Notes under the pieces: model-generated
What the model saw: only the letters and a program-made list of their open reading frames with translations
What the model was told of the DNA's origin: nothing
The model's database searches: none
Translations under genes and position numbers: made by a program
Shown: positions 54,069 to 63,185 of the stretch, piece after piece
How positions within the stretch are numbered: the stretch's first letter is position 1
How the letters are laid out: each line of letters starts with the position of its first letter
Source of the DNA: Glaciimonas soli
GTDB lineage: Bacteria; Pseudomonadota; Gammaproteobacteria; Burkholderiales; Burkholderiaceae_D
Length of the DNA: 64,000 nt
Assembly (NCBI RefSeq): GCF_009497155.1
Contig: NZ_WINI01000004.1
Location: forward strand, 62,001 to 126,000
Direction: 5' to 3'

Positions 54069-54148
54069 GTTTACTCCTGTACCGGCTTAACGACGAAGGG
54101 ACCAAAATTTCACCAGCCACGCTATGCGCTGCAATAACTCTACTTTGG

Positions 54149-55549
54149 CTACGCTGCATTGCGACGCTTGCGTCTGCTGAACGCAAAGAACAGGGCGATG
54201 ATCACGATGATTAACGCCCCTATTCCCGCTCTCGCTGCAGTTACCAGATTGGATGAAGCGCCACCGGCGCGTAGCGTTTTCACTTGCTCGACGCTTACCG
54301 AGGCCGCAGGATTGCCATAATTCTTGATCAGATAATTGCCAAGAGTGGCGATCTGCTGATCCGACAGTGCATTTTTAAAACCCGGCATCAACACCTCGGA
54401 TGTATCGTTCTTCCGCTGCACGCCCTCAAGCATTACCATTACCAGATTGTTGGTATTGACGCGGCCTAGCGCCGTGTTGTGAAACAGAGGTGGCAAGCCG
54501 CCATCAAAACTTCCTTGCCCGCGGGCCTGATGACAAGTCGCGCACTGAGCGTCGTAGAGTTGCGGGCCGGTCATCTGGTTGGTATCTGCGGGCAAGGCCA
54601 CACCCCGGATACTGTTCAAGTCATCGGCAGCAGCGCCAAATGCGTATACCGGACTAGTGTCAGCCGCATCGTGTTGTGCGGGCACGGTTTTCAGATAGAC
54701 CGCAATTGCGTGCAAATCGGCGTCGTTCAAATGGCGCAGACTGTTATCGACCGCCTCCGCCATTGGTCCTGCAGCCTGCGCCTTGTTGGCAGTGTGGCCG
54801 AGGCGCATGTAATCGATAATTTCCTGCTCGCTCCATCCGCCGACACCACTATTCACATCCGACGTAATGTTAGGCGCATGCCAAGTGCCAACCTCGCCGC
54901 CGCCGAGTTCACGCGACAGGTTTTCTGCCATCAGCATATTTCGTGGCGTGTGACAGGTGCTGCAATGTGCGAGCCCAAGCGTCAGGTAAGCGCCGCGATT
55001 CCATTCCTGGCTTTTGCTGGCATCAGGCGTGAACGGCTGCTTGTCGAGATAAAGCAGATTCCAGGCCGCCATCGAGATCCGCAGGTTGAATGGGAACGGC
55101 AAAGCAGTAGCTGGCGCGCTAACATCGACCGGCGCTACGCCCTGCATGAAATACGCATAGAGCGCCTGCACATCGTCATCACTGACTTTCGCGTACGATG
55201 TATAGGGCATCGCCGGATAGAGATGTCGCCCATCCGCACGTACCCCTTTGCGCAACGCATCGCTGAATTGCTCAAGCGTGTAGTTACCGATGCCGTTCGT
55301 TTTCGAAGGTGTGATATTGGTCGAAATAATCGGGCCGAGCGGCGTTGGCAGCGACAGACCGCCCGCCATCGGCTTACCGTTCGGTGTGGAGTGACAGGCA
55401 ATGCAATCGCCCGCGGTGGCCAGATACTCGCCACGCTTGATCAGGTCGGCATTGCCGGTGTCCGACGCTGCCGCAGCACAAACGTTCAAGTTGACCAGCG
55501 CCAGCACGATGGCGCCGAAATTAACGTGCAAGCGTGTCATCAATTTCAT
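54149..55549 (-). CDS. triheme cytochrome c subunit of gluconate-dehydrogenase-like complex
   Basis: A 466-residue periplasmic cytochrome c with an N-terminal signal (MKLMTRLHVNFGAIVLALVN) and three CxxCH sites: CIACH at residues 49-53, CSTCH near 196 and CATCH near 340. Axial Met candidates are in the following GLPPLFHN and PGFKN regions. The C-terminus ends in a membrane anchor (IGALIIVIIALFFAFSRRK). This matches the cytochrome subunit of membrane-bound gluconate 2-dehydrogenase and sorbitol/fructose dehydrogenases, which pass electrons to quinone. It is 18 bp downstream of the flavoprotein gene. Confidence 0.9.
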   Translation of the reverse strand: MKLMTRLHVNFGAIVLALVNLNVCAAAASDTGNADLIKRGEYLATAGDCIACHSTPNGKPMAGGLSLPTPLGPIISTNITPSKTNGIGNYTLEQFSDALRKGVRADGRHLYPAMPYTSYAKVSDDDVQALYAYFMQGVAPVDVSAPATALPFPFNLRISMAAWNLLYLDKQPFTPDASKSQEWNRGAYLTLGLAHCSTCHTPRNMLMAENLSRELGGGEVGTWHAPNITSDVNSGVGGWSEQEIIDYMRLGHTANKAQAAGPMAEAVDNSLRHLNDADLHAIAVYLKTVPAQHDAADTSPVYAFGAAADDLNSIRGVALPADTNQMTGPQLYDAQCATCHQARGQGSFDGGLPPLFHNTALGRVNTNNLVMVMLEGVQRKNDTSEVLMPGFKNALSDQQIATLGNYLIKNYGNPAASVSVEQVKTLRAGGASSNLVTAARAGIGALIIVIIALFFAFSRRKRRNAA

Positions 55550-55567
55550 TGAAGGCTACCTTGACGA

Positions 55568-57202
55568 TTAGGATGTCGACGTAGCCGGACCCGGCGTACG
55601 TACGTTGAATTGCTCTAATATGTGCTGTGTAGTTCTGAGCGCTAACGCCACGCCGGTCTGCGTCGAGTTGCAGGTCGCCGCCGTCGGCATGACGCCGGTG
55701 CTGACGATGAACAGATTTTCGTGATCATGCGTGCGACCGAAGCCATCAACGACCGAGGTTTTCGGGTCATTGCCCATACTCATCGTGCCGGTAATGTGCT
55801 GATTGTTGGCGTAATTGCCTTCCGGGCTGTAACGCAGATCGGTACCGCCCATCAATTCCGCAATCCGCGTAAAATCGGCTTTGGACACATCCGCGCCACG
55901 CCGCGTGTATTCATCAATCGAATAACTCGCCTGCGGTTTCGGAATACCCATGCTATCTTTTTGCGTGCTGAGGGAAATACGGTTTTCCGGATGGGGAAGC
56001 ACTTCCAGAACGTTCTTGACATTGACCTGATGCGCGGCACGATAACGCAACTGCTTCTCGAATTCCGCGCCATATACTCCCTCCGCAATCAATGCCTGAG
56101 TGGAACTGAGCACTTGTGAAATATTCGTAAAATCAAGGCGATACGCTGCATGCTCGGAACGGAATGCTCCATCGCGCAGGGTATTGATGGAACTTGGACT
56201 TTGCGGCCCGCGCCCTAGCCACAACTCATCCTCTGCATAGAATGTCAGTGAAGTACTGGGGTGGTCCATCAGATTACGACCAACCATGTCGGAACTGTTC
56301 GCCAGACCATTTGGATATTTATCGCTGGACGACAGCAGCAACAGTTTCGGACTTTCTATGCCGTTGGCGGCGAGAATAAAAGTTTTAGCCGTAACGCGAT
56401 GTGAATTCTTGTCAGGATCGTAGTAGAGCGCGGCCACAATGCGACCCTGCGCATCATGTTCGAGTTTGTAGACGTTGGCATTCGGAATCAGTTTGGCACC
56501 AGCGGCTTCGGCGGCTTCCGCTGCCAGACCTCCGTGATACTGAGCATCAATCGGGCAAATCGGTTGGCAGCTGTTATTTCCGCAGCACGCCGGACGGCCA
56601 TCATAAGAGCGGCTATTGCGAGCGGTGGTATTGGCGACGACTTCGTAACCGCCAGGTGCAAGCCGCTCACGGAAACGCCGCATCGCCCAGGTTTCTTCTA
56701 CAGGTTCCATCGGGAATGGTTTACTGCGCGGCGATCCGGTATTGGCAGCGCCCGACACTCCCATGATTTCTTCGGCCTCCTGATAAAATGGATCGAGCTC
56801 TTCGTAGGTCAGCGGCCAGTCGACTCCGACGCCATACAGGCTCTTGATGCGCATGTCATTCGGTACCACACGCCAAGCCTGTGCCGCCCAATGCCAGGTG
56901 GTTCCGCCAACCTGCCGGATGTACTCGGCGGGATACGGATAAGGGCCAGCCTGCACCAGATAACCGCTGTCCTTGGGCTGATAAATTGGATGCGGTGCCG
57001 ATGGCACGGATGGATAGGGCGACATCCAGTCGCCCTTGCGCGGAGAGTTGCGAAAGCGAGCGACGATTTGGCCACGGTTAACGCGCGGGCCGGCCTCCAG
57101 AATCACGACCGAGGCACCTTGCTTCAACAGCTTGAGTGCGGTCAGTGAGCCAATGATTCCTGACCCGATTACAACGAAGTCTGCCGACAATTGATCCGAC
57201 AT
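55568..57202 (-). CDS. GMC-family flavoprotein subunit of the dehydrogenase
   Basis: A 544-residue GMC oxidoreductase with FAD motif VVIGSGIIGSLTALKLL, the family stretches GGTTWHWAAQAWRVVP and NSCQPICPIDAQYHGG, and a C-terminal catalytic region around NQHITGTMSMGND with GRTHDHENLFIVSTGVMPT. These are features of the gluconate 2-dehydrogenase large subunit. I chose the ATG at 57202 (MSDQLSADF) with AAGGAG upstream; the longer frame overlaps the previous gene. No Tat signal is on this subunit, so it is presumably carried out by the small subunit's signal. The actual sugar or polyol is not known. Confidence 0.88.
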   Translation of the reverse strand: MSDQLSADFVVIGSGIIGSLTALKLLKQGASVVILEAGPRVNRGQIVARFRNSPRKGDWMSPYPSVPSAPHPIYQPKDSGYLVQAGPYPYPAEYIRQVGGTTWHWAAQAWRVVPNDMRIKSLYGVGVDWPLTYEELDPFYQEAEEIMGVSGAANTGSPRSKPFPMEPVEETWAMRRFRERLAPGGYEVVANTTARNSRSYDGRPACCGNNSCQPICPIDAQYHGGLAAEAAEAAGAKLIPNANVYKLEHDAQGRIVAALYYDPDKNSHRVTAKTFILAANGIESPKLLLLSSSDKYPNGLANSSDMVGRNLMDHPSTSLTFYAEDELWLGRGPQSPSSINTLRDGAFRSEHAAYRLDFTNISQVLSSTQALIAEGVYGAEFEKQLRYRAAHQVNVKNVLEVLPHPENRISLSTQKDSMGIPKPQASYSIDEYTRRGADVSKADFTRIAELMGGTDLRYSPEGNYANNQHITGTMSMGNDPKTSVVDGFGRTHDHENLFIVSTGVMPTAATCNSTQTGVALALRTTQHILEQFNVRTPGPATSTS

Positions 57203-57212
57203 CTGGCGCTCC

Positions 57213-57755
57213 TTAAAGTGGTTTTTTTGCCCAGCTTCCATACGTCCCATAGGCGTAGGTAGGTGGTTTCAACACATCTTCCACAATCACCGCATTCAGT
57301 GCAGTTTCATAGGCTATGCAACGCGCCTTCTCGCTATCGCCAACGATGCCCAGGCACCAGGCCGTCATGATTTTGCGCGGTAACGCGGCCAACGGTGAAT
57401 GCTCGTCGTCCAGCGTTTTCTGCAAAGCGACAGGATCGATTTTTCTGTCGTTGATCAGCGTCAGCAATGCCTGTGCGGCGGCAGGAAATCCGGAGTCATC
57501 GGCGGTGAGTGCGTCATACAGACGCTTTGCCTGCACTGCGTCGAGCGCCTGACGGCCAACGAGGATCGCTGAAACCGCCACGAATGAACCTTGCTCGGGG
57601 TTCGCTACCGGTTGCGCCAGCGCCCACGGAATCAGCGAGGCACTATAGGCGGACAGCAAGCCGATCAATAATGTGCGCCGCGTCAGATTGGATGGAGCGG
57701 TGGTTTCCGTAACTTCCTCCGCAACTTCCTCAGTGATTTTTCCAGAGTGATCCAT
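57213..57755 (-). CDS. gluconate 2-dehydrogenase subunit 3 family protein
   Basis: A 180-residue small subunit with a Tat signal (SNLTRRTLLIGLLSAYSASL, then IPWALAQP). The mature part is helical and has the family ending TYGSWAKKPL. Family members act as hitch-hiker exporters for the GMC subunit and are essential for the complex. The ATG at 57755 has AGGAAAG before it; a TTG six codons earlier is the alternative. It is the first gene of the three-gene unit. Confidence 0.87.
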   Translation of the reverse strand: MDHSGKITEEVAEEVTETTAPSNLTRRTLLIGLLSAYSASLIPWALAQPVANPEQGSFVAVSAILVGRQALDAVQAKRLYDALTADDSGFPAAAQALLTLINDRKIDPVALQKTLDDEHSPLAALPRKIMTAWCLGIVGDSEKARCIAYETALNAVIVEDVLKPPTYAYGTYGSWAKKPL

Positions 57756-57779
57756 GATGCTTTCCTGTTTCAAAAAGGC

Positions 57780-58010
57780 TCAAAAGGAATGGCGTATACC
57801 CGCCATCAGGACGGTCTGATTACGGCCTGAAGATGGCGATCCGTTTTGTGAATCTCCGACCACGGCCACCGCATCGACCGGATCGCCGGTCCCTGCTGCG
57901 CCCAGCGTCGTCCCCTTGGCGAATTGATAGGCTACTAGCAGGTAAAGCGCTGTTCGCTTGGAAAACGAATAAGTTTGTTCCATCGCCAGCTGTTGGTGCT
58001 GGGGCTACTG
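57780..58010 (-). pseudogene. C-terminal remnant of a porin gene
   Basis: The minus-strand frame gives QQLAMEQTYSFSKRTALYLL, then VAYQFAKG and the porin ending VLMAGIRHSF. This matches only the last 70-80 residues of a trimeric porin (compare SKRTAIYGAYGRM and GLRHSF in the gene at 18003). No start codon with ribosome site and no signal peptide precede it, and the upstream sequence runs into other frames. It is a deletion remnant or the scar of a recombination between porin copies. Confidence 0.75.
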
Positions 58011-58048
58011 TATAAACCGTGTTGAAAAAATTAAATCTGGGCAGTCGA

Positions 58049-58396
58049 TCATGATCCGGGATGCTTGACTGAAAAAGCATCCAGCACCCGCGCCGAATAC
58101 ACCATCGCAGCACCCGCGTTGATCGCGATCGCAACGCCTAGTGCTTCGGCGATTTCCTCGACCGTAGCGCCATGCCTGGCAGCGGCATCCGTATGCACTG
58201 TGATGCAGCCGTCGCACTGCCGGGTAACCGCCACCGCCAAAGCAATCAATTCGCGCGTCTTTGCATCAAGCTTGCCCGTCTTTTGGCCAGCCGTGGACAG
58301 TGCCTGATATCCGCGCAGCGTATCTGGACTAAGTTTGCCAATCTCGCCGATGCGAGCCATCAACTCTTTCTGGTAGTCATTCCACTCGAGCATCAT
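58049..58396 (-). CDS. carboxymuconolactone decarboxylase family protein (AhpD-like)
   Basis: A 115-residue small CMD protein with the redox-type motif CDGC (RQCDGCITVHTDAAARHGAT) near residue 62, so it is an AhpD-like peroxidase or disulfide protein rather than PcaC. GKLDAKTRELIALAVAV is a typical family stretch. The start ATG 58396 has AAAGGA. It is alone between the porin remnant and an AT-rich gap. Function beyond the family is unknown. Confidence 0.85.
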   Translation of the reverse strand: MMLEWNDYQKELMARIGEIGKLSPDTLRGYQALSTAGQKTGKLDAKTRELIALAVAVTRQCDGCITVHTDAAARHGATVEEIAEALGVAIAINAGAAMVYSARVLDAFSVKHPGS

Positions 58397-58704
58397 GTTG
58401 ATTTTCCTTTCGTAGCAATCAAGATGGGTGTGTGCAAACGCAGTCAGTATGTTGTAGTGCCATAGGCCGTTCGAAACGAGACACGCTTCGACTTTTGTTC
58501 ATACTCGGCGTGTTTTCAAATTTCGTCAAGGCAATAAATATTACTGCCGGCTTCATCGTAAGCTTCGATCAATGTCAACATGAAAACCAAACAAAACGTT
58601 TTATAAATCTGTTCACAATGGTGAAATTTCGACAAAGGTTACATAGTGAATTCTTGCTAAAAATGTCGCGTAAATTCTGATCGCGTACAGCAGGTTCTGA
58701 ACGA
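58397..58704. other. 308-bp gap, no gene seen
   Basis: AT-rich stretch between two minus-strand genes. Frames of 60-80 codons occur on both strands but none has a ribosome site or a convincing composition. A weak dyad TTCAC-AATG-GTGAA lies at about 58611-58624. I assign no function. Confidence 0.4.
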
Positions 58705-59559
58705 TTAAGGTCTCGCCAACGCGTCAATACCAAGAACGCTGGCATCGTCGGCACCATGTCCTGCTGCAATGAGTTGATCCATTCTGGCGGCGATTCCAGG
58801 TAACGCCGCCATCGGTCTGTCATCCGCCGTCTCCAACATCAGACCAACATCCTTGCGTGCCATTGCCAATTCAAAACTCGGGGTGAAGTTACCTTTTGCC
58901 ATATTCAGCCCGCGCCCCGCTGCCATCGCATTCAAATCAAACAGCCCCAGCAACCGGATGGCATCTTCGCCGTTAACGCCGCTAGCCTGCGCCAAAGTCA
59001 GAACATCAGCCACCACTGCAGAGAGGCCAATGATCATGGCATTTCCAAACAATTTGTTGGCTGCAGCAAGATCGGCACGTTCGCCCAGATATTCGAGACG
59101 TCCTGTCATTTTGGCGAGATCCGCCTCGACCGATTCGAATAGCACCTTTGGTCCAGCCACCATCATCGACCCCTTGGCATCTCGCGCCGCCAGTGGCCCC
59201 ATGAAGACGGGACAGTGCAGATATTTCAAGCCAGTCGCGTGGAAGCGCTCGGCCCGTACAGCGGTCAACGCTGGCAAAGTCGTGGAGTGATCAATCAGGA
59301 TCGCGTCAGGAGATAATCCACTTTGCGCTGCTGCAATAACCGCCTCGACCGCTGCATCATCCTTCAGCACAAGATGCACTCTTGAAGCACCCCGAACGGC
59401 TTCGGCAGAAGTCTCAGCTGCCTTCACACCGAATGGCGCCAGAGCGAGGGCTTTGTCCGCAGAACGATTCCATGCAGTGACAGAATCACCACGTTTTGCA
59501 GCAGCCTCAGCGAATGCACTTCCGAGCAATCCAGTACCGAGAAAAGCGATATTTGCCAT
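58705..59559 (-). CDS. NAD(P)-dependent beta-hydroxyacid dehydrogenase family protein
   Basis: A 284-residue 6-phosphogluconate/3-hydroxyisobutyrate dehydrogenase-like enzyme. NAD motif GTGLLGSAFAEAAAKRGDSV is at the N-terminus, and the catalytic Lys is in AAANKLFGNAMIIGLSAVVA. CPVFMGPLAARDAKGSMMVA fits the substrate loop region. The ATG at 59559 is favoured because AAGGAA then has about 8-bp spacing. It is encoded divergently from a DUF899 gene. The substrate is not known; imine-reductase-like members of the same family look alike. Confidence 0.83.
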   Translation of the reverse strand: MANIAFLGTGLLGSAFAEAAAKRGDSVTAWNRSADKALALAPFGVKAAETSAEAVRGASRVHLVLKDDAAVEAVIAAAQSGLSPDAILIDHSTTLPALTAVRAERFHATGLKYLHCPVFMGPLAARDAKGSMMVAGPKVLFESVEADLAKMTGRLEYLGERADLAAANKLFGNAMIIGLSAVVADVLTLAQASGVNGEDAIRLLGLFDLNAMAAGRGLNMAKGNFTPSFELAMARKDVGLMLETADDRPMAALPGIAARMDQLIAAGHGADDASVLGIDALARP

Positions 59560-59765
59560 GATCATATTCCTTTTAAATTGAACCTGAACTTAACAGCGGG
59601 ATGTTGAAATATAGCACCGGAACAATTTTGTCGAATGAAGTTGATCGCTTTAGGGGCGCTTACGACCTCAAGCCACCAATCAAATCTCACTTCGAATATG
59701 CTGCGGCCAGCCTTGAAAATCCATTAAGCGTACACTCGAATATCCGTTTCAAAGAGGAGACGACC

Positions 59766-60455
59766 ATGAGTGAACTACGGTACCCAAACGAAAGCAGAGA
59801 ATATCGCGACTCGCGTGACGCATTGCTTAAAGACGAACAAGAGCTTGTCGAAAAAGTAAAATCGGTAGCAGAAAAACGCCGCAACCTTCCTCTCGGCGGA
59901 GAGTTAAAAGAAGACTACGCTTTACTATGGGCCAACGATGGAAAAGTAGGAAAGAGTGTGAAACTCTCCGAACTGTTTGCGGACAAAAACACCCTGCTGC
60001 TTTACTCATTTATGTACGGTCCGAACTGGGACAATCCCTGCCCGTCCTGTACCTCGCTGGTCGATGGATTTGATCGAAGTTGGTATCAGGTCAACCAAAA
60101 TGCCGCATTTGTCGCCATTGCCAAAGCGCCAGCCGAAAAAATCAATGCATGGGCCACACAACGCGGGTGGTCGCAGATTCCGCTGGTTTCGGGATCGGAG
60201 TCAAACTACCAAGCCGATTACAAGTGCCAGAGAGACTCTGATGACATGCAATTACCAGTGATGCATGTGTTTAAAAAGAAGGATGGCAAGATTTTCCATT
60301 TCTGGGGAACTGAACTATCGGGGAATCATGTCGACACGGTCTGGCCATATTGGAATCTCATGGACTTCACCCCAGAAGGTCGGCCAGACATTCTCACTCC
60401 GCCACAAAATTTCCGATCCGAATTTTTGGAAAAAAACTATCTGAATAAAGAGTAA
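59766..60455 (+). CDS. DUF899 family thioredoxin-like protein
   Basis: A 229-residue protein of the DUF899 family, a thioredoxin-like fold without the CxxC of true thioredoxins. It has LLLYSFMYGPNWDNPCPSCTS (two Cys) and the family ending VDTVWPYWNLMDFTPEGRPD. AGAGGAG before the ATG at 59766 fixes the start; the open frame upstream to 59601 is not coding. The biochemical role of the family is not established. It is a single-gene unit. Confidence 0.85.
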   Translation: MSELRYPNESREYRDSRDALLKDEQELVEKVKSVAEKRRNLPLGGELKEDYALLWANDGKVGKSVKLSELFADKNTLLLYSFMYGPNWDNPCPSCTSLVDGFDRSWYQVNQNAAFVAIAKAPAEKINAWATQRGWSQIPLVSGSESNYQADYKCQRDSDDMQLPVMHVFKKKDGKIFHFWGTELSGNHVDTVWPYWNLMDFTPEGRPDILTPPQNFRSEFLEKNYLNKE

Positions 60456-60677
60456 GGAACAGTTGATGGCGGATTGCGAGCTTCAAGCCACTGGGTCGTA
60501 ACCGGTGAATAGCCTGAATACATTTTCATCACCCCTTATTCCTGGCCGATTGTAAACGTTGTTGGGCGGCGACTTACGACCCAAAGGCGACATAGAGATT
60601 TCTCGAAACCGGCCATTCAAATATGCAAGCGGTGTTTGATACTGCTAGAGTTGTACTAAACTAGAAAAGGCAATGTC

Positions 60678-60803
60678 ATGTTCGATATTGATGGACCATA
60701 CAGAAAAACCGAACCAAGCCGCTTTGAACGCTGGGTCGAATTTCTCGCACTGATCGGCATCGCCATAAATGCAATCGTAACGTTGTTTTCTTTGTTCGAA
60801 TGA
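60678..60803 (+). CDS. small single-membrane-segment protein (41 residues)
   Basis: A plus-strand ATG at 60678 with AAAAGG at 60665-60670 opens MFDIDGPYRKTEPSRFERW, followed by a hydrophobic segment (LALIGIAINAIVTLFSLF) and a stop at 60801-60803. One N-in or N-out membrane helix is predicted. It was too short for ordinary gene callers. It lies between the DUF899 gene and a convergent membrane-protein gene. Homologues are unknown to me; reality is supported by ribosome-site spacing and a clean hydrophobic block. Confidence 0.45.
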   Translation: MFDIDGPYRKTEPSRFERWVEFLALIGIAINAIVTLFSLFE

Positions 60804-60821
60804 CTTCCCGGCGGGTCAAGA

Positions 60822-61325
60822 TCAGACGTCGGCTTTTCGTCGCACACCCAATGTTCCAACCAATAACAAGCCGCATGAAAACGCAAACATCCCCAGAACA
60901 ACGTGACGACCTGTAATAACTTGTTGATCTAAATAATTCTGGGTTGGTGGCATTCGGTTGTAGATTTCGACATCATTAGCATAAACACGAGTAATCATCT
61001 TGGTGCAATATTCGGCGCGCACTAATGTGCCACTCTTGACCGGCTCCAACTCCCGAGCAGGTCCGACGCAGCCGCCTTTGCCACAAAATGCAATTTGAAT
61101 AATTTGATTCCGATTATTACGGACTATAGCCGAACCACCTACCCGCCATAACGATCCGTTTACTACCCGCGTGGGGCTGACATATCCAGAAGGCGATATT
61201 TCACAAACTGGTGCAACGGCTGGATGCAATATACCTCCTACATAAAGCAATATTGATGCTACTCCGAGTATCGCCCCCGCGAAAATCAATGACCACCATT
61301 GACTTACTTTCTTCGTTTGTTCCAT
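60822..61325 (-). CDS. hypothetical membrane protein (two-segment)
   Basis: A 167-residue protein with an N-terminal membrane segment (LIFAGAILGVASILLYVGGI), a roughly 95-residue central domain with several Cys (EIS, FCGKGGCVG, EYC) and a C-terminal membrane segment (VVLGMFAFSCGLLLVGTLGV). The layout is like DUF3592-type proteins but I do not see a firm family match. It is in the accessory run of membrane proteins at 60.8-62.8 kb. Confidence 0.6.
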   Translation of the reverse strand: MEQTKKVSQWWSLIFAGAILGVASILLYVGGILHPAVAPVCEISPSGYVSPTRVVNGSLWRVGGSAIVRNNRNQIIQIAFCGKGGCVGPARELEPVKSGTLVRAEYCTKMITRVYANDVEIYNRMPPTQNYLDQQVITGRHVVLGMFAFSCGLLLVGTLGVRRKADV

Positions 61326-61388
61326 TAGATTTCGACTTTAAAAATAGGAGTGAGCACAAGCCTTAATAAGATGCTTTCCAATTTGCGG

Positions 61389-61673
61389 TTAAATACTTTT
61401 ACGCGCTCTTTGCCAAGGTTGCTCTTTGGAGTCGCGCCATGCGTGCCAGCCCAGAGGTAAGTCAGCAAGTATTACAATCGCCTCATCAATTTCAACGATG
61501 TTCTTTAAGCTAATCAACGCTGCATTGCTAGCATCCAAAGCATCTGCTGGAAGAAATTGCCAGGCACCATCACTTTGATCATGTGAGACATAGACTATAG
61601 AACTGGTTCTATCAACAATTTTCCGGTGTGTAAATACCGCGACATTTGGCGGGTCGCCGAATTTCCATTCCAT
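61389..61673 (-). CDS. small hypothetical protein
   Basis: A 94-residue soluble protein opening MEWKFGDPPNVAVFTHRKI, with SIVYVSHDQSDGAWQFLPAD and the ending LADLPLGWHAWRDSKEQPWQ. The pattern of a short beta-strand protein with a WHAWRD tail resembles immunity-type or DUF2185-like proteins, but I make no assignment. It is followed on the minus strand by two membrane-protein genes. The start is the second of two ATGs. Confidence 0.55.
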   Translation of the reverse strand: MEWKFGDPPNVAVFTHRKIVDRTSSIVYVSHDQSDGAWQFLPADALDASNAALISLKNIVEIDEAIVILADLPLGWHAWRDSKEQPWQRARKSI

Positions 61674-61749
61674 CATCAGATACCTTTAATTTAATTTGAT
61701 TTTCGTAATGGCCGCATTTGGCCGTTTTGAGCCAGCCGTTATCTAATCA

Positions 61750-62049
61750 TTAGTGACAATATAGTTTTGATACATGCATCACAGTTGAGGCGTAAATAAA
61801 CACAAAAAGAGGGATGAGTACAAGCCCCATACGTCCAAAACCGGAAAACCCGTAGATTTTCATAAACTGAAATAGAAACACTAATATTGGTATAGCGATA
61901 CCCAATGCAAAAAATAATCCTAAGAAAACAGCTTTGATTCCTCGCCAATTTTTTACGCCAAGAAAATTACAATCCAGCCCCAAGCCCAAAGTGATAACAA
62001 TAGTAAATGCTATGAACGAGACAAGGAGCCATTTGTTTTTAGCCATCAT
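61750..62049 (-). CDS. hypothetical membrane protein (99 residues)
   Basis: The 99-residue frame contains three hydrophobic blocks (LLVSFIAFTIVITLGLGL; AVFLGLFFALGIAIPILVFLF; MGLVLIPLFVFIYASTVMHV). No soluble domain is present. The ATG at 62049 is preceded by a weak AAGG site. AT-rich and unlike its GC-richer neighbours upstream. Function unknown. Confidence 0.5.
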   Translation of the reverse strand: MMAKNKWLLVSFIAFTIVITLGLGLDCNFLGVKNWRGIKAVFLGLFFALGIAIPILVFLFQFMKIYGFSGFGRMGLVLIPLFVFIYASTVMHVSKLYCH

Positions 62050-62179
62050 TAAACCTTAGTGATTAATGCATTCATCCTGCTGGATCGCGATGGAAATTTG
62101 CCTGTTACGGCAGTGACCGCTGCTGGCCGAACTGAGCCGCCCGTGAAAGACAGGTTACACCATGCACTCATGTCACGAA

Positions 62180-62749
62180 CTAGGTTTGAACAGCATTTTT
62201 GATATTATTTTTCAGCCAAGCTATGTCGTCAGCAGATGAGCTTTTCCCTGTTCGCACCAGCCATATCCCGAACGTCAGCATAATGCCACTTATGGCAATT
62301 CCCTCCAATGCACCCTGGTTATGCTCGGATACCAGCACGAATACGCAAAGAGCGAAGATAGAGATAATTCCGACGATCCATAAAGCTAAAAAAACTTGGA
62401 CATTGGGGGCCATCGCGAATTTCCCTGAAAGAACAACCTGTCCGTCTTGTTGCTTAAATCGACCGGTGAATACAGGATTGAATGAACTTTTCATTCCTCG
62501 TGTTCGACGTTGAAGAGTAACGCTCGACGTTTTTACTGAGCCAACCAGCCATTCTGAAACGAGTGTATCGGAGTTATATGGAAGGCACACAGACGACAAA
62601 CGACTCAGCGATTCCGGTACTGAATATTTACTTTGAAAACAAATGCCTGTATTTCCACCAGGGAATCCGCATAGAAGCATCACGCAAAAAACCACACAAA
62701 TAACCGACACGGAAATAGCAGCTATTAAGATGAGTAATGAGATTTGCAT
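62180..62749 (-). CDS. hypothetical membrane protein (DUF3592-like)
   Basis: A 189-residue protein with one N-terminal membrane segment (ILIAAISVSVICVVFCVMLL), a central soluble domain of about 90 residues (SVTLQRRTRGMKSSFNPVFT, then GRFKQQDGQVVLSGKFAM) and two C-terminal membrane segments. This topology fits DUF3592-type proteins. I chose the ATG at 62749; an upstream in-frame TTG adds 15 residues. It lies with the genes at 60822-62049 and may share their transcript. Confidence 0.55.
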   Translation of the reverse strand: MQISLLILIAAISVSVICVVFCVMLLCGFPGGNTGICFQSKYSVPESLSRLSSVCLPYNSDTLVSEWLVGSVKTSSVTLQRRTRGMKSSFNPVFTGRFKQQDGQVVLSGKFAMAPNVQVFLALWIVGIISIFALCVFVLVSEHNQGALEGIAISGIMLTFGIWLVRTGKSSSADDIAWLKNNIKNAVQT

Positions 62750-62936
62750 TGGTATCAGCCATAGTAGAAAAATAGTTGGGGTATCCTGCCACAAACTCTA
62801 ACAAAGAATGTGCAGAGGCAGCTTTAGAGCATTTTTTGGAGAGACTGCTTCTGTCCGATTGCGGCCAACCAAATGATTTAGCGAAACCACGCAAAAAAAA
62901 TTGTTTTGGTTAATCTTATAGTTGATAATTGTGGCC

Positions 62937-63185
62937 ATGAACGATACCCAAAACCGCCCCCAACTTCCTGATCGGCTCTCGGTCGATCCTCGTAGCCCCT
63001 TCCATAATGCAGCCATATTTGAACATGATGTTGGCATTAAACTCAACGATAAAGAGCGTTTCGAAGTTGAGGAATATTGCATCAGCGAGGGATGGATCAA
63101 AGTCCCGGCCGGGAAGGCGCTAGACCGGAAGGGTAAGCCCTTAATGATTAAAGTAAAAGGCAAGATCGAACCTTTCTATCGATAA
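62937..63185 (+). CDS. DUF3297 family protein
   Basis: An 82-residue protein starting MNDTQNRPQLPDRLSVDPR, with SPFHNAAIFEHDVGIKLNDK and the ending IKVKGKIEPFYR. This is the DUF3297 family, small conserved soluble proteins of unknown function in proteobacteria. The ATG at 62937 is preferred over an earlier in-frame TTG. It is convergent with the GNAT gene at the right edge. Confidence 0.85.
   Translation: MNDTQNRPQLPDRLSVDPRSPFHNAAIFEHDVGIKLNDKERFEVEEYCISEGWIKVPAGKALDRKGKPLMIKVKGKIEPFYR

Noticed and set aside
54479-55552. 357-codon plus-strand frame over the cytochrome gene
   Set aside because: The minus strand has three CxxCH haem sites and a signal peptide; the plus-strand frame has no motif and is a shadow.
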